DNA of 64,000 nucleotides from Tessaracoccus aquimaris. Lineage in GTDB: Bacteria; Actinomycetota; Actinomycetes; Propionibacteriales; Propionibacteriaceae. This document shows positions 48,003 to 58,300 of this stretch, piece after piece; the stretch's first letter is position 1; every line of letters starts with the position of its first letter. The stretch lies in assembly GCF_001997345.1 (NCBI RefSeq), contig NZ_CP019606.1, positions 2,480,001 to 2,544,000 on the forward strand. The letters run 5' to 3'. The translations under genes were made by a program, and so were the position numbers. The notes under the pieces are model-generated. The model was not told the DNA's origin, made no database searches, and saw only the letters and a list, made by a program, of their open reading frames with translations.

Positions 48003-48370
48003 CGACTGAGCCTTGAAGGACGCGCAGCGGACTTGAACGGTCACCGCCGATTGAGCCATGAAGGACGCGCAGCGGACTTCATCGGTCGAAATCAACGCGA
48101 CGACACCGCCCAACCGATTCCAGAGCCTGCACCGGGCGCCAGAGGTTTCGACACAGCAGCAGGCGACTACATCGCCGCGGGCTGGCTCAACCAGCGAAAC
48201 CACCGGGCGCCAGGGGTTTCGACACAGCAGCGGGCGACTGCGTCGCCGCGGCTGGCTCAACCAGCGAACACACCGGGCGCGAGAGGTTATCACGCACCGG
48301 CGGGCGACTGTGTCGCCGCGGCTGGCCCAACCAGCAGCCCGCCGTGTCGTCGCGGCTGGCTGGACCAGCA
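48003..48370. repeat. Second block of Family-C repeats, before cysS
   Basis: GATTGAGCCATGAAGGACGCG-type units at 48005 and 48048, then three GGGCGCCAGGGGTTTCGAC plus GGCGACTGCGTCGCC-type units at ~48135, 48209 and 48270. Same families as 39.5-40.0 kb. The gap between the fusion gene and cysS holds no gene. Confidence 0.8.
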
Positions 48371-48392
48371 GGTCACGGTAAACTTGCCGACC

Positions 48393-49837
48393 GTGACGCT
48401 CAAGCTCTATGACACCGCGACTCGCTCAGTGCGCGAGTTCGTCCCCCTGCGCGAGGACGAGGTGTCGATCTACCACTGCGGCCTCACCGTCCAGGCGTCC
48501 CCGCACCTCGGTCACATCCGCAAGGAGGTCGTCTTCGACGTCCTGCGCCGCTGGCTCCAGTACAAGGGCCTCCGGGTCAAGGTGGTGGCCAACGTCACCG
48601 ACATCGACGACAAGATCCTCACCAAGTCGGCGGAGAACGGCGAGGACTGGTTCGCGCTGGCCTACCGGTTCGAGCGTGAACTCCACGACGCCTACGCATC
48701 GCTCGGCTGCATCCCGCCGACCTACGAGCCCCGCGCGACCGGCCACGTACCCGAGATGCTCGAACTCACCCAGGAACTGATCGACGCGGGCCACGCCTAC
48801 GTCGCACCCGACGGCTCCGGCGACGTGTACTTCGACGTGATGAGCTGGCCGCGCTACGGCGAGCTGAGCGGCATGAAGGTCGACGAGATGGAGCCCGCCG
48901 CCGACGCCGACCCGCGCGGCAAGCGCGACCCCCGCGACTTCGCCCTGTGGAAGGGCCACAAGCAGGGCGAACCGGAGACGGCGTCCTGGCCGTCCCCCTG
49001 GGGACGCGGTCGCCCCGGCTGGCACCTCGAGTGCTCGGCGATGGCGGGCAAGTATCTGGGCGACACCTTCGACATCCACGGCGGCGGCATCGACCTGCGG
49101 TTCCCCCACCACGAGAACGAACTGGCCCAGTCCGCGGCGGCCGGGCGCGGCTTCGCGCGCTACTGGATGCACAACGCCTGGGTGACCATGGCAGGCGAGA
49201 AGATGAGCAAGTCGCTCGGCAACACCGCGCTCGTCTCCGAGGTCACGAAGGCCTACAACCCGCGCGCCGTCCGCTTCTTCCTGCTCAGCCCCCACTACCG
49301 CTCGACCATCGAGTTCTCCCCCGCCGACGAGGGCACCCGGGGTTCCCTCTCCGAGGCAGAGAAGGCGATCGAGCGCATCGACTCGTTCCTGAAGCGAGGG
49401 CTCGAACTCGCCGCCCCAACGACTTCGTCGCCTATGCCCCGATGGACAACCCGCGGTTCGCCGCCTTCGCCAAGGCGATGGACGACGACCTCGGCACACC
49501 CGCCGCCGTCGCGGCGCTGTTCGAGGCCATCCGGACCGGCAATCAGGCGATCGCGAACGCCGACAAGAAGGCGGTCCTCGACGAGGTACTGGCCGTCGCC
49601 TCGATGCTCGACGTCCTCGGCCTCAACCCCGGCGCGCGCGAGTGGGCCGACCGTGACGCAGGCAGCGACCTCACCCCCGTCGTCGACGGCCTCGTCGGCG
49701 CCCTCCTCGAGCAGCGGGCCGCCGCCCGGGCCGCGAAGGACTGGGCCGCCGCCGACGCCATCCGCGACACCCTGGCCGCAACCGGCCTGAAGATCACCGA
49801 CACCCCTGACGGTGCCACATGGAGCCTGGAGAAGTAA
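48393..49837 (+). CDS. cysS: Cysteinyl-tRNA synthetase, broken by one frameshift
   Basis: GTG start at 48393. Class I synthetase: Cys29 zinc ligand in YHCGLTVQ, the HIGH variant PHLGHIRK, and KMSKS in [10 protein letters not shown] are present. Near 49414-49417 the frame is lost at a CCCC run: ...RGLELAAP- | [14 protein letters not shown]..., and adding one C restores a 481-residue enzyme, the normal length, ending SLEK. The gene is essential, so a base-calling error is the simplest reading; a real mutation would be lethal unless another cysS exists. The stop TAATG overlaps the rlmB start. Confidence 0.9.
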
Positions 49838-50787
49838 TGGCCGGCAATTCATCGCGCCGAGGCGCAACAAGCAAGGGCAAGGGAAAGGCGGCCGGTTCCG
49901 GCGGCCGGATCCGCAAGTCCCTCGAGGGCCGCGGCCCCACACCGAGGGCGGAGGACCGCGTCTACCACAAGGCCTACAAAGCCAAGAAGGCCGCGCAGAA
50001 GCACCAGTCGACGCCGCGCAAGCCCGCCCGCGGGCCGGTGGGCGCCGACTGGGTCGTCGGGCGCAACCCCGTCTTCGAGGCCATGATGGCGGGGCTTCCC
50101 GTCAAGCAGGCGTACGTGGCAGAGGGCGCCGAGCGTGACGACCGGCTCCGCGACATCCTGAAGTTCGCCGCGGAGAACTCCGTCCCGCTGCTCCAGGTGA
50201 CCCGCGCCGAACTGGACCGCGTCACCGGGGGCCTGGTGCACCAGGGCGTCGCGCTGCAACTGCCCGCCTATGAGTACGCCGATGTCGAGGACGTGCTCGC
50301 CGACGCGCTGGATGGCGACGGCATCGTCGTCGCGCTGGACGGGATCACCGACCCGCGCAACCTCGGCGCGATCATCCGCTCGGCCGCCGCGTTCGGTGCG
50401 ACCGGCATCGTCATCCCGTCGCGCCGTTCCGCGTCGATGACCGCCGCCGCGTGGAAGACCTCCGCGGGGGCGGCCGCCCGGCTGCCGATCGCGATGGCCA
50501 CCAACCTGAACCGGGCGCTCGAGCAGGCGTCGAAGATGGGCTTCACCATCGTGGGGCTCGCGGGCGAGGGAGAGGTCCCCGTCGCGGGCGCCCCAGGCAT
50601 CGACGGCCCACTGGTGATCGTGGTCGGCTCGGAGGACGAGGGCCTTGCGCGCCTGGTTCGGGAGCACTGCGACGCCCTGATCTCGATCCCCATCGCCAGC
50701 GGTGTGGAGTCGCTCAACGCCTCGGTGGCCGCGGCGATCACGCTGTACGAGGTCGCGCAGCAGCGCGCTAACGTTCCATCGGAGTGA
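49837..50787 (+). CDS. rlmB: 23S rRNA (guanosine-2'-O-)-methyltransferase
   Basis: 316 residues from ATG 49837, coupled to cysS by TAATG. A basic N-terminal arm (RRGATSKGKGKAAG) precedes the SpoU/TrmH domain: NPVFEAMMAGLPVKQAYVAEG, ITDPRNLGAIIRSAAAFGATG, VIVVGSEDEGLARLVR and IPIASGVESLNASVAAAITLYE, the SPOUT knot with the catalytic Arg/Glu/Asn signature. It methylates 23S rRNA (G2251 in E. coli). The cysS-rlmB order is common in actinobacteria. Confidence 0.94.
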   Translation: MAGNSSRRGATSKGKGKAAGSGGRIRKSLEGRGPTPRAEDRVYHKAYKAKKAAQKHQSTPRKPARGPVGADWVVGRNPVFEAMMAGLPVKQAYVAEGAERDDRLRDILKFAAENSVPLLQVTRAELDRVTGGLVHQGVALQLPAYEYADVEDVLADALDGDGIVVALDGITDPRNLGAIIRSAAAFGATGIVIPSRRSASMTAAAWKTSAGAAARLPIAMATNLNRALEQASKMGFTIVGLAGEGEVPVAGAPGIDGPLVIVVGSEDEGLARLVREHCDALISIPIASGVESLNASVAAAITLYEVAQQRANVPSE

Positions 50788-51949
50788 ACTTCAGCCGGAA
50801 CATCACCTGCTGAGGGGCGCCGATAAACTGCGCGGCGACGTCGGGATGGTCGGTGTAGCGCGCCACCATCCGGCCGACGGGATTGCAGGTGAGCCTCGCC
50901 TCCGTGTCGCCGTCCGGGATGCTCCACGTGACGTCGAGCGTCTTCGACTCCCGCTGGATCTGTTCCGTGGTGATGCCGCCCTCGAGGGGCTGCGCCTCGA
51001 TGGGCGTTGAGGTGCCCGCCTGGTAGACGAAGGACCGCGGCACGTCGAGCGTCAGGATGATGGCGGGCGTGGCAGGGGTGAACGTCACGAGGGCGTTCAT
51101 CTTCACGTAGAGCCACTGCGATCCGTCCGGGGCCCAGCCCTCGGTGGTCAGCCACGGCACCAGCCCTCCCCCGGCGTCGGGCTTGAGGCCGAGCCGGAAG
51201 TTCGAGCGCTGCACCTGGTCGTTGACCTTGTCAGTCTGGATGTCTCGGCGAAGCACCGCCGAGGTTTCGCTGACGCCGATCGTGACCCGCTCGCGGAAGC
51301 CACGGGTCGCTGCCCAGTCCGCGTCGACCTCGGGAGCGCCGGTCCGCAGGTCGACGCGCACCGTCTTCCCCTCGTCCCTGACGGCGAGCTTGACGCTCTC
51401 GCCCTGACGGACACACAGGATCACCAGCGCCCACGGCCGCGCGTAGCCCTCCGCGGGGCTGAACACGCCGAAGGGGGCGGTGAGCGGCAGCTTGATCGCC
51501 TCGTTGACCTCGATGGCGACCTGCGCGACGTGCTCCCCGCCGTCCTTGCCTCCATCCCCGAAGACGGGGCTGCCCGCCTCCATGGTGAAGGCCACCAGTT
51601 CGTGACCCTCCGGCGCCCGGATGGGGGTGGGTTCACGCACCTGGCGGCTGGTCTTTGCCCCGAGTTCTGCGCCGACGAACGTCCGGTCGAGCCTGGCGTC
51701 GAAGTGGGGGGTCGAGACCCACTGCGACGACATGGCGCCCTCGTCGAGGGTCCTGGCGTCGGAGTCGGGCGACTGCGCAAAGTAGTCCGGCCTGACCTCC
51801 TTGCCCGCGGCGCCCGACTCCTCGCCGTCCGGGTTCGCCTCCGTCGACTCCCAGACGATCGGGCTGAACGAGCAACCGGTCAGTCCGGACACGGCAAGCA
51901 GCGCGAGGGCGGAACGTCTGGTCAGTGGCACGCAGTCAGGGTAGTTCAT
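50768..51949 (-). CDS. Putative lipoprotein or TAT-exported protein, unknown
   Basis: 393 residues, start ATG 51949; GTG 51931 is possible. RRSALALLAVSGLTGCSF joins a twin-arginine-like RR to a lipobox (LTGC), so it is probably a membrane-anchored extracellular protein. The rest is beta-rich (EGHELVAFTMEAGS, RVDLRTGAPEVD, PAIILTLDVPRSFVYQA). No family recognised. It is convergent with and overlaps rlmB by 20 bases. Confidence 0.7.
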   Translation of the reverse strand: MNYPDCVPLTRRSALALLAVSGLTGCSFSPIVWESTEANPDGEESGAAGKEVRPDYFAQSPDSDARTLDEGAMSSQWVSTPHFDARLDRTFVGAELGAKTSRQVREPTPIRAPEGHELVAFTMEAGSPVFGDGGKDGGEHVAQVAIEVNEAIKLPLTAPFGVFSPAEGYARPWALVILCVRQGESVKLAVRDEGKTVRVDLRTGAPEVDADWAATRGFRERVTIGVSETSAVLRRDIQTDKVNDQVQRSNFRLGLKPDAGGGLVPWLTTEGWAPDGSQWLYVKMNALVTFTPATPAIILTLDVPRSFVYQAGTSTPIEAQPLEGGITTEQIQRESKTLDVTWSIPDGDTEARLTCNPVGRMVARYTDHPDVAAQFIGAPQQVMFRLKFTPMER

Positions 51950-52034
51950 CGGCTGCCCACGGCCCACGACAGAGGCGGGCGCCAAGGGCGCTCCGGGATA
52001 AGGTGTCTACATCCCGTCCTATCTGAGGAGAACT

Positions 52035-53470
52035 GTGAGCGATCTCGAGTCGATCTCGTCTGCGTATCAGACCTTGTTCAGCATGATTGAGGCCGTCGAA
52101 CCGCGGGTCGCCGCGGCCACCCGGCAGGAACTCACCGACCAGCGCAACTCGCTGAAGCTGATCGCGTCGGAGAACTACGCGAGCCTTCCTGTGCTGGCCA
52201 CCATGGGCACCTGGATGAGCGACAAGTACGCCGAGGGCACCGTCGGGCACCGCTTCTACGCCGGGTGCCAGAACGTCGACACCGTCGAGTCGGTCGCCGC
52301 CGAGCACGCCCGCGAACTGTTCGGCGCCGAGTACGCCTACGTTCAGCCCCACTCCGGCATCGACGCGAACCTGACCGCCTACTGGGCGATCCTCGCGCAC
52401 AAGATCGAGTCGCCCGCGCTCGCCGAGTTCGGCGTCAAGGGCGTCGCGGAACTGAGCGAGGCCGACTGGGAGAATCTGCGTCGCCGCTTCGGTGAGCAGC
52501 GCCTCCTCGGCATGTCGCTGGATGCGGGCGGCCACCTGACGCACGGCTTCCGCCCGAACGTGTCGGGCAAGATGTTCCACCAGCGCTCCTACGGCACCAA
52601 CCCGGAGACGCAACTCCTCGACTACGACGCGCTCGCCGAGCAGGCGCGCGAGTTCAAGCCGCTTGTCATCGTCGCCGGCTACTCCGCCTACCCACGTCGC
52701 GTGAACTTCGCCAAGATGCGCGAGATCGCCGACGAGGTGGGCGCGGTGCTGATGGTCGACATGGCGCACTTCGCTGGCCTCGTCGCAGGCAAGGTGTTCA
52801 CCGGCGACGAGGACCCGGTGCCGCACGCCGACGTCGTCACCACCACGACGCACAAGTCGCTGCGCGGCCCGCGCGGCGGCATGATCCTGGCGACCGGCGA
52901 GTACGCGCCCTCCGTCGACCGTGGCTGCCCGCTCGTGCTCGGGGGCCCGCTCGCCAACGTGATGGCCGCCAAGGCGGTCGCCCTGGCCGAGGCCCGCACC
53001 GCGGCCTTCCAGACCTACGCGCAGAACGTCGCCGAAAACGCCAAGGCGCTCGCAGAGGGCCTCCTGAACCGCGACGCGACGCTCGTCACCGGCGGCACCG
53101 ACAACCACCTGGTGCTGCTCGACGTCCGCAACTTCGGCCTCACCGGACGGCAGGCCGAGTCGGCCCTGCTCGACGCGGGCATCGTCACCAACCGCAACGC
53201 GGTGCCCAACGATCCCAACGGCGCCTGGTACACCACCGGCGTTCGGCTCGGCACCCCGCGCTGACAAGCCGCGGCTTCACCGCCTCGGACATGGACGCGG
53301 TCGCCGACATGATCGTTTCGGTGCTCAAGTCGACCACGCCGGCGACGACGGCCGCTGGCAAGCCAGGCAAGGCCAAGTACGACCTCACCGACGATGCCCG
53401 CGACGCGTCGCAGGCCGAGGCCAAGCGCCTGCTCGACCTGCACCCGCTGTACCCGGGCCTCGAGCTCTGA
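52035..53470 (+). CDS. glyA: Serine hydroxymethyltransferase, broken by one frameshift
   Basis: GTG start with GAGGAG about 5 bases upstream. Makes glycine and methylene-tetrahydrofolate from serine. Motifs: [41 protein letters not shown], and PLP lysine in [14 protein letters not shown]. At the CCCC run 53254-53257 a stop follows ...GVRLGTPR; adding one C gives ...[22 protein letters not shown]... and a 478-residue protein ending YPGLEL. The same kind of lesion affects cysS and senX3, suggesting an error in the sequence. A terminator follows. Confidence 0.92.
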
Positions 53471-53484
53471 TTCTGAGGTGAAAT

Positions 53485-53515
53485 GAGGGGGCGGCCGGTT
53501 GGCCGCCCCTCTTTC
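53485..53515 (+). terminator. glyA terminator
   Basis: Stem GAGGGGGCGGCC / GGCCGCCCCTC with loop GGTT (one extra G in the left arm), followed by TTTCGTTTG, 15 bases after the corrected stop. Its position supports the corrected reading frame of glyA. Confidence 0.8.
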
Positions 53516-53553
53516 GTTTGTGGTCGGTTTGACCTGCGTGTGGTCGGGTTGAG

Positions 53554-53637
53554 CGTTGAGCAGCATTGCGGGTTCGTTGCCAACCCAACCGGCGACACGC
53601 CTGCGCTTGGCGCCTGAGCTGCGATTACTGCTCAACG
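53554..53637. repeat. Terminal-inverted-repeat element, copy 6 of 7 (GTTGAGCAGCATT subtype)
   Basis: 84 bp, arms CGTTGAGCA / TGCTCAACG; the left GCAGCATTGCGGGTTCGTTGC resembles copy 1, the right is less conserved. It ends 2 bases before the DUF2207 gene's stop codon, in the convergent gap with glyA. Confidence 0.7.
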
Positions 53638-53638
53638 C

Positions 53639-55297
53639 CTAGCGGCCGAACAGTTCTCCCTGCACGGTATGCACGAACTGCGTCAGCGAAGCGGGCAGGT
53701 CCTGGAGGTGCCAGGTGTCGGGCGCGTGGTACCAGTGCAAGGCGTCAGGGTCGGGCCGCTCGTCCTGGTCGGCCGCGACAAGCGCCTCGATCCAGCGCTC
53801 CTTGCTGCCGAGCACCACGGTGTAGCCGAGCACCTTCGACGCCTCCACCAGTTCGCGCCCCTTCGGCAACTGGTCGGTCGGCTGGACCGCGAGGATCGAC
53901 GCAAGCGCCTGGAGCCCGCCGAGCAGTTCGGAGCCCGCGACGGTGCGCCTCGGCATCCGGTCGGAGATCCACACCATGCCCGCCCCCACGGCGAGCAGCA
54001 CCAGGGCGAGGAGGCCGAGGTTCGTGAACGCCACCAGCAGCACCGCCGCCACGAGCGCCGCTCCGAGCGCCAGCCAGCCCTTGACGCGCCACGACGAGCG
54101 CGTCGAATCAGGCCGCGACTCGAACCAGCCCCGGGTGACGACGTCGTCGTAGAGGGCATCCTGGACCCGGTCGACTCCTGCCGCGAGCGCCACTGGCAAC
54201 TCGGAGACGAGTCGCGGTTCGCCGCTCGGCGCGACGACGTCGAGCAGTTCCCGCTCGAAGGTGGCCAGGTCGTCGGCACCCTCGCGGCGCGTGAGGCGCC
54301 AGTCGAGCAGCCCGTGCTGGGTGCGCGGCAGTTCGGTGATCAACAGGTGGCCGCGGACGGCGAGATCGAGCAGCGTTGCGGTGATGTCGAGGGGGTCGAC
54401 GCGCTCGTCGGCGACGGTGCCGACGTGGCCTGGGCGGATGGCGTCGCGCACCACGAACGCGCTCTCGCCGTCGCCTACCGGGGCGAACGTCGCGATCGGG
54501 GTCGGGCCCGCCGCGCCGCTCAGGTCGCGGCCGGTGCGGCGGAACAGCGCGTAGAGCAACGCGGCCCCGAGCAGGGCGCCGAGCAGCGCCCAGCCGACCG
54601 CGGGCAGCGACACCTCGAAGGCCCGGTCGAGGCTCCACTCGTGGTGGAGGTCCGCGTCGGGCCGCACGTCCGCGGGGTCGTAGCCGACGGTGACGACGAC
54701 CTCGTCGCCTGCGTCGCGCGGGCCGTCCTGGAAGACGGGATCAGGTGTGTCGTAGGTGCCTCCGGTGACGGCGGCACACTGGCCGATGCTGTCGACGGGT
54801 CCCGCGACGCAGTCCATGGTCTGGGCGGCGGCGCCTGTCACGGTGACGACCACCTTGGTGGCTCCGACGTTCAGCCCGTACAGCGCGGGCCAGGTGACGA
54901 CCGAGAGCGCGCCGTCTTGTCCCGTTCCCGTCGACGTGGCGCCGACCACCCGGTAGCCGATCTCGACCTCCCCGGGGGCGTCGAGATCGGTGATCAGCGT
55001 GACCTCGTCGCCGCTCTCCTCGATCCGGTCGGTTCCCGCCGCCGAGGTGGCCAGGCCGTCGACCTGGAAGCGCCAGTACGAGCCGGAGTCGACGGCCCAG
55101 CGCAGCGGGATGGTGCGACGCAGCTCGCCGGGGGCCGCGCCGAAGCTGAGCCGTTCCTTGACGTCGAGGGAGCCGTCGGGTCGCACGGAGATGGTGACGT
55201 CGACCTGGTCGGCAACTACGTCGGCCCGCGCGGTGGGCGCGCCGACGACCAGCAGCAGCACCGACAGGATCAGCAGACAGCGGACTCGTAGCGACAT
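53639..55297 (-). CDS. DUF2207 domain membrane protein
   Basis: 552 residues. Signal peptide MSLRVRCLLILSVLLLVVGA, then the DUF2207 extracellular beta domain (DQVDVTISVRPDGSLDVKER, then FGAAPGELRRTIPLRWA). A membrane helix (LPAVGWALLGALLGAALLYA) follows, a cytoplasmic part, two more helices (GWLALGAALVAAVLLVAF, LGLLALVLLAVGAGMVWI) and a C-terminal soluble part ending HTVQGELFGR. Function is unknown; a cell-envelope role is usual. The last stop codon touches an inverted-repeat element. Confidence 0.87.
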   Translation of the reverse strand: MSLRVRCLLILSVLLLVVGAPTARADVVADQVDVTISVRPDGSLDVKERLSFGAAPGELRRTIPLRWAVDSGSYWRFQVDGLATSAAGTDRIEESGDEVTLITDLDAPGEVEIGYRVVGATSTGTGQDGALSVVTWPALYGLNVGATKVVVTVTGAAAQTMDCVAGPVDSIGQCAAVTGGTYDTPDPVFQDGPRDAGDEVVVTVGYDPADVRPDADLHHEWSLDRAFEVSLPAVGWALLGALLGAALLYALFRRTGRDLSGAAGPTPIATFAPVGDGESAFVVRDAIRPGHVGTVADERVDPLDITATLLDLAVRGHLLITELPRTQHGLLDWRLTRREGADDLATFERELLDVVAPSGEPRLVSELPVALAAGVDRVQDALYDDVVTRGWFESRPDSTRSSWRVKGWLALGAALVAAVLLVAFTNLGLLALVLLAVGAGMVWISDRMPRRTVAGSELLGGLQALASILAVQPTDQLPKGRELVEASKVLGYTVVLGSKERWIEALVAADQDERPDPDALHWYHAPDTWHLQDLPASLTQFVHTVQGELFGR

Positions 55298-55326
55298 GGG
55301 TCCTCCTCGGACGTCAGCCTAACGGG

Positions 55327-55788
55327 CTAGTGCACCAGCGCGACGGCGATGGCAGCCACGCCCTCGCCGCGCCCCGTGAGGCCGAGGCCGTCGGTGGTGG
55401 TTGCGCTCAGGGTGACGGGCGCGCCGAGGGTCTCGCTCAGGAGCCTCTGCGCCTCATCGCGGCGCGGCGCGAGCTTGGGCCGGTTGCCGATCACCTGGAC
55501 CGAGACGTTGTCGATCTCGAGCCCTGCTGCGCGGACGCGGCGCGCCGTCTCTCGCACGAAGGCGACGCCGCTCGCGCCCGCCCATTCGGGTTCCGCGGTG
55601 CCGTAGTTGGAGCCGAGGTCGCCGAGGCCCGCTGCGGAGAACAGCGCGTCGCACAGCGCGTGGGCCGCGACGTCGCCGTCGGAGTGGCCGGCGAGGCCAG
55701 CGGCCTCGTCGGGGAAGTGCACACCGGCGACCCACATGGGCACGCCGGGGCTGAGGGTGTGGACGTCAGTCCCGATGCCGACGCGCAT
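55327..55788 (-). CDS. ispF: 2-C-methyl-D-erythritol 2,4-cyclodiphosphate synthase
   Basis: 153 residues. Makes MEcPP in the non-mevalonate isoprenoid pathway. Metal ligands are visible: Asp8 and His10 (GIGTDVHT) and His43 ([14 protein letters not shown]); the loop DLGSNYGT and the C-terminal [16 protein letters not shown] fit the trimer. Overlaps ispD by 23 bases. Confidence 0.95.
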   Translation of the reverse strand: MRVGIGTDVHTLSPGVPMWVAGVHFPDEAAGLAGHSDGDVAAHALCDALFSAAGLGDLGSNYGTAEPEWAGASGVAFVRETARRVRAAGLEIDNVSVQVIGNRPKLAPRRDEAQRLLSETLGAPVTLSATTTDGLGLTGRGEGVAAIAVALVH

Positions 55789-56482
55789 CAGCGGGGCTCC
55801 TTTCGGCCAGCAGGGCCTTCGCGAGGATCAGGTCGACCGGTTCGGTCACCTTCATGGCGTCCCGGTGACCGTCGACGAGGCTCACGCGCATGCCGACGTG
55901 TTCGCACACGGCCGCATCGTCGGTGACCTCCACGCCGTCGGCGAGCACCCTTTCGTGTGCGGAGCGCAGCGCGCCGAGCCGGGCGGCCTGGGGCGTCTGG
56001 ACGGCGCGCAGCAGCGAGCGATCGACGATCGCGGAGCCGTCGGGGTCCACGCGGCGGATCGAGTCGACGACGGGCACCACCGGGATGACGACCTCCGCGC
56101 CGCCGAGGACCGCGTCGGCGACCCTTCGCACGACGTCAGTAGGTACAAGTGCCCTGGCGGCGTCATGCACGAGCGCCACCGCGTCGTCTGGGGCGTCGAG
56201 GCCAAGGAGGCCGAGGCGGACGGAGTCCTGACGGTCCGCGCCGCCGGGCACCAGCCTCGCGCCCGTCCCGTTCAGTGCGGCCGCGAAGCCCGACTCGTGG
56301 TCGGGCGGGATGGTCACGACGACCTGGCCGACTCCCGCCGCGAGAAGCGCGTCGACGGCGCGCCTGACCAGCGCCACGCCCTCGAGGGGCACGAGCGCCT
56401 TGGGGAGGTCAGCCCCGAGCCGGGAACCAGAACCGGCCGCCACCACTACGGCGACGACCGGTTCCTTGTTGCTGAGTGTCAT
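55766..56482 (-). CDS. ispD: 2-C-methyl-D-erythritol 4-phosphate cytidylyltransferase
   Basis: 238 residues from ATG 56482. [20 protein letters not shown] is the CTP-binding loop; [10 protein letters not shown] (catalytic region) and [18 protein letters not shown] follow. Condenses MEP with CTP. The carD-ispD-ispF order is the usual actinobacterial block; the carD stop is 7 bases upstream of the ispD start. Confidence 0.94.
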   Translation of the reverse strand: MTLSNKEPVVAVVVAAGSGSRLGADLPKALVPLEGVALVRRAVDALLAAGVGQVVVTIPPDHESGFAAALNGTGARLVPGGADRQDSVRLGLLGLDAPDDAVALVHDAARALVPTDVVRRVADAVLGGAEVVIPVVPVVDSIRRVDPDGSAIVDRSLLRAVQTPQAARLGALRSAHERVLADGVEVTDDAAVCEHVGMRVSLVDGHRDAMKVTEPVDLILAKALLAERSPADARRHRD

Positions 56483-56489
56483 GCGTTGC

Positions 56490-56975
56490 TCAGGAGGCCA
56501 GCACCTCGTCGAGCATGATCTCTGCCTTGTCCTCTTCGACCTGCTCGGCGAGCGCAAGCTCGGCGACCAGGATGGAGCGCGCCTTGGCAAGCATGCGCTT
56601 CTCGCCCGCGGACAGGCCCTTGTCGCGATCGCGGCGCCACAGGTCGCGGACGACCTCGGAGACCTTGATCACATTTCCGGAGTGCAGCTTCTCCATGTTT
56701 GCCTTGAACCGGCGCGACCAGTTCGCCGGCTCCTCCGTGTGCTCCGCACGGAGAACCGAGAAGACCTTCTCCAGACCGTCGGCGTCGACAACGTCACGCA
56801 CTCCGACGAGATCCAGGTTGCAGGCCGGTACCTTGATCACCAGATCGTTTTGCCCAATGACCCGCAAAACGAGGAAGAGCTTGTCTTCCCCCTTGATGGT
56901 CCGGTTTTCGATGTCCTCGATGACAGCAGTCCCATGATTGGGGTAAACCACCGTCTCACCGATCGAAAATGTCAT
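56490..56975 (-). CDS. carD: CarD-family RNA polymerase-binding regulator
   Basis: 161 residues from ATG 56975. N-terminal RNA-polymerase-interacting domain ([19 protein letters not shown]), then the DNA-binding C-terminal part with the Trp wedge ([18 protein letters not shown]) and [20 protein letters not shown]. It stabilises open complexes at rRNA and housekeeping promoters and is essential in mycobacteria. AAAGGGG lies upstream. First gene of carD-ispD-ispF. Confidence 0.95.
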   Translation of the reverse strand: MTFSIGETVVYPNHGTAVIEDIENRTIKGEDKLFLVLRVIGQNDLVIKVPACNLDLVGVRDVVDADGLEKVFSVLRAEHTEEPANWSRRFKANMEKLHSGNVIKVSEVVRDLWRRDRDKGLSAGEKRMLAKARSILVAELALAEQVEEDKAEIMLDEVLAS

Positions 56976-57129
56976 ACTTTCAGACCCCTTTCCTCGCCCA
57001 ATTCTAGCAGGCGCGCCGCGGACGGCCCAGAGTCGATTCCACGGGGTCGGTCCACCTCGCGCGTCAATCGCCGCATCGGGGGTCGGTAACTGGTTAGGAT
57101 GTGATGACCTACGCGTCCCCGGAGGATAA

Positions 57130-57621
57130 ATGAGCAAGCCCATGCGTCGCGTCGCGGCCGTCGTCGCGACCCTTGCGCTGACCGTCACGATGAGCGCCTG
57201 CACCCAGGGACACTGGGTCTACGACTCGCCGCCGGCCGCAGGCGTCCAGGTCGACGATGGCGGCATCAAGCTGCGCAACTTCCTGGTGGTTGCCGACGCC
57301 GAGGGCGAAGGCATCCTGCTCGGCGGCATCGCCTCGCGCGACGAGGCCACCAAGGTGACCGGGGTCACCGTCGCTGCCGAGGCCAAGGACGGCTCGTTCG
57401 GGCAGCCGCAGCAGATCGCGCTGAGCGACGACATCCACAAGGGCGCCACCATCTACCTGCTGGGCGACACCACGAAGTTCAACGACCCGGGCCTCGAACT
57501 GGGGCACCTGGCCGACGTCACCGTCAACTTCTCGACCGGCCAGACCGTCTCGCTCGAGGTCCCCGTGATGTCGTCGGAGCACCCCGACTTCGCTAAGGCC
57601 TTCGCCGAGGCGACGTCCTGA
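57130..57621 (+). CDS. Small putative lipoprotein
   Basis: 163 residues with a lipoprotein signal: basic MSKPMRRVA, a hydrophobic core and lipobox TMSAC. The mature part is an immunoglobulin-like beta sandwich by pattern ([51 protein letters not shown]). Divergent from carD and convergent with regX3. Function unknown; similar small lipoproteins lie near carD in actinobacteria. Confidence 0.8.
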   Translation: MSKPMRRVAAVVATLALTVTMSACTQGHWVYDSPPAAGVQVDDGGIKLRNFLVVADAEGEGILLGGIASRDEATKVTGVTVAAEAKDGSFGQPQQIALSDDIHKGATIYLLGDTTKFNDPGLELGHLADVTVNFSTGQTVSLEVPVMSSEHPDFAKAFAEATS

Positions 57622-57622
57622 G

Positions 57623-58300
57623 CTAACCCTCGAACTTGTACCCAAGGCCCCGGACGGTGATCAACCGTTCGGGGTTTGACGGATCACGCTCGATCTTCGA
57701 GCGGAGCCGCTTGACGTGCACGTCGAGCGTCTTGGTGTCGCCGACGTAGTTGCTGCCCCAGATCCGGTCGATCAACTGCCCGCGGGTCATCACACGGCCG
57801 GAGTTGCGCAGCAGGAGTTCGAGGAGCTCGAACTCGCGCAGGGCCAGCCGAACCTCAGCGCCGTCCACGTAGAGCTGGTGGCGCTCGACGTCGAGCCGCA
57901 CGCCGGAGACCTCGATGACGTCGGGAAGCAGCACCTGGTCCTGGCCGCGCCGCAGCACCGCCCGGATCCTGGCCACCAGTTCGCGGTGACTGAACGGCTT
58001 GGTGACGTAGTCGTCCGCGCCGAGCTCGAGCCCGACGACCTTGTCCACCTCGGAGTCGCGCGCGGTGACCATCACGATCGCCACGTTGCCGCGCGCCCGC
58101 AACTGCTTGCAGACCTCGACGCCAGGGATTCCGGGCATCATGAGGTCGAGCAGCACCAGATCCGCGCCCTGTTTGTCGTAGATCGCGAGGCCTTCGGTGC
58201 CGTCGGCTGCGGTCAGCACCTCGAAGCCCTCCTTCGCCAGCATGAAGCTGGTGGCATCGCGGTACGACTCCTCGTCCTCGATGATCAGGATGCGGGTCAT
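57623..58300 (-). CDS. regX3: OmpR/PhoB-family response regulator
   Basis: 225 residues from ATG 58300. Receiver domain: RILIIEDEESYRDA, phospho-acceptor Asp in LVLLDLMMPG, MVTARDSE and the KPFS lysine. C-terminal winged helix: LALREFELLELLL, MTRGQLIDRIWG, TKTLDVHVKRLRSKIE. The gene overlaps senX3 by 4 bases. RegX3 responds to phosphate limitation; the PHO-box array before phoU is its likely site. Confidence 0.93.
   Translation of the reverse strand: MTRILIIEDEESYRDATSFMLAKEGFEVLTAADGTEGLAIYDKQGADLVLLDLMMPGIPGVEVCKQLRARGNVAIVMVTARDSEVDKVVGLELGADDYVTKPFSHRELVARIRAVLRRGQDQVLLPDVIEVSGVRLDVERHQLYVDGAEVRLALREFELLELLLRNSGRVMTRGQLIDRIWGSNYVGDTKTLDVHVKRLRSKIERDPSNPERLITVRGLGYKFEG

Noticed and set aside
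49414..49417. Programmed frameshift in cysS
   Set aside because: No known programmed shift in this enzyme, and three other genes show the same type of single-base loss; an error is simpler.
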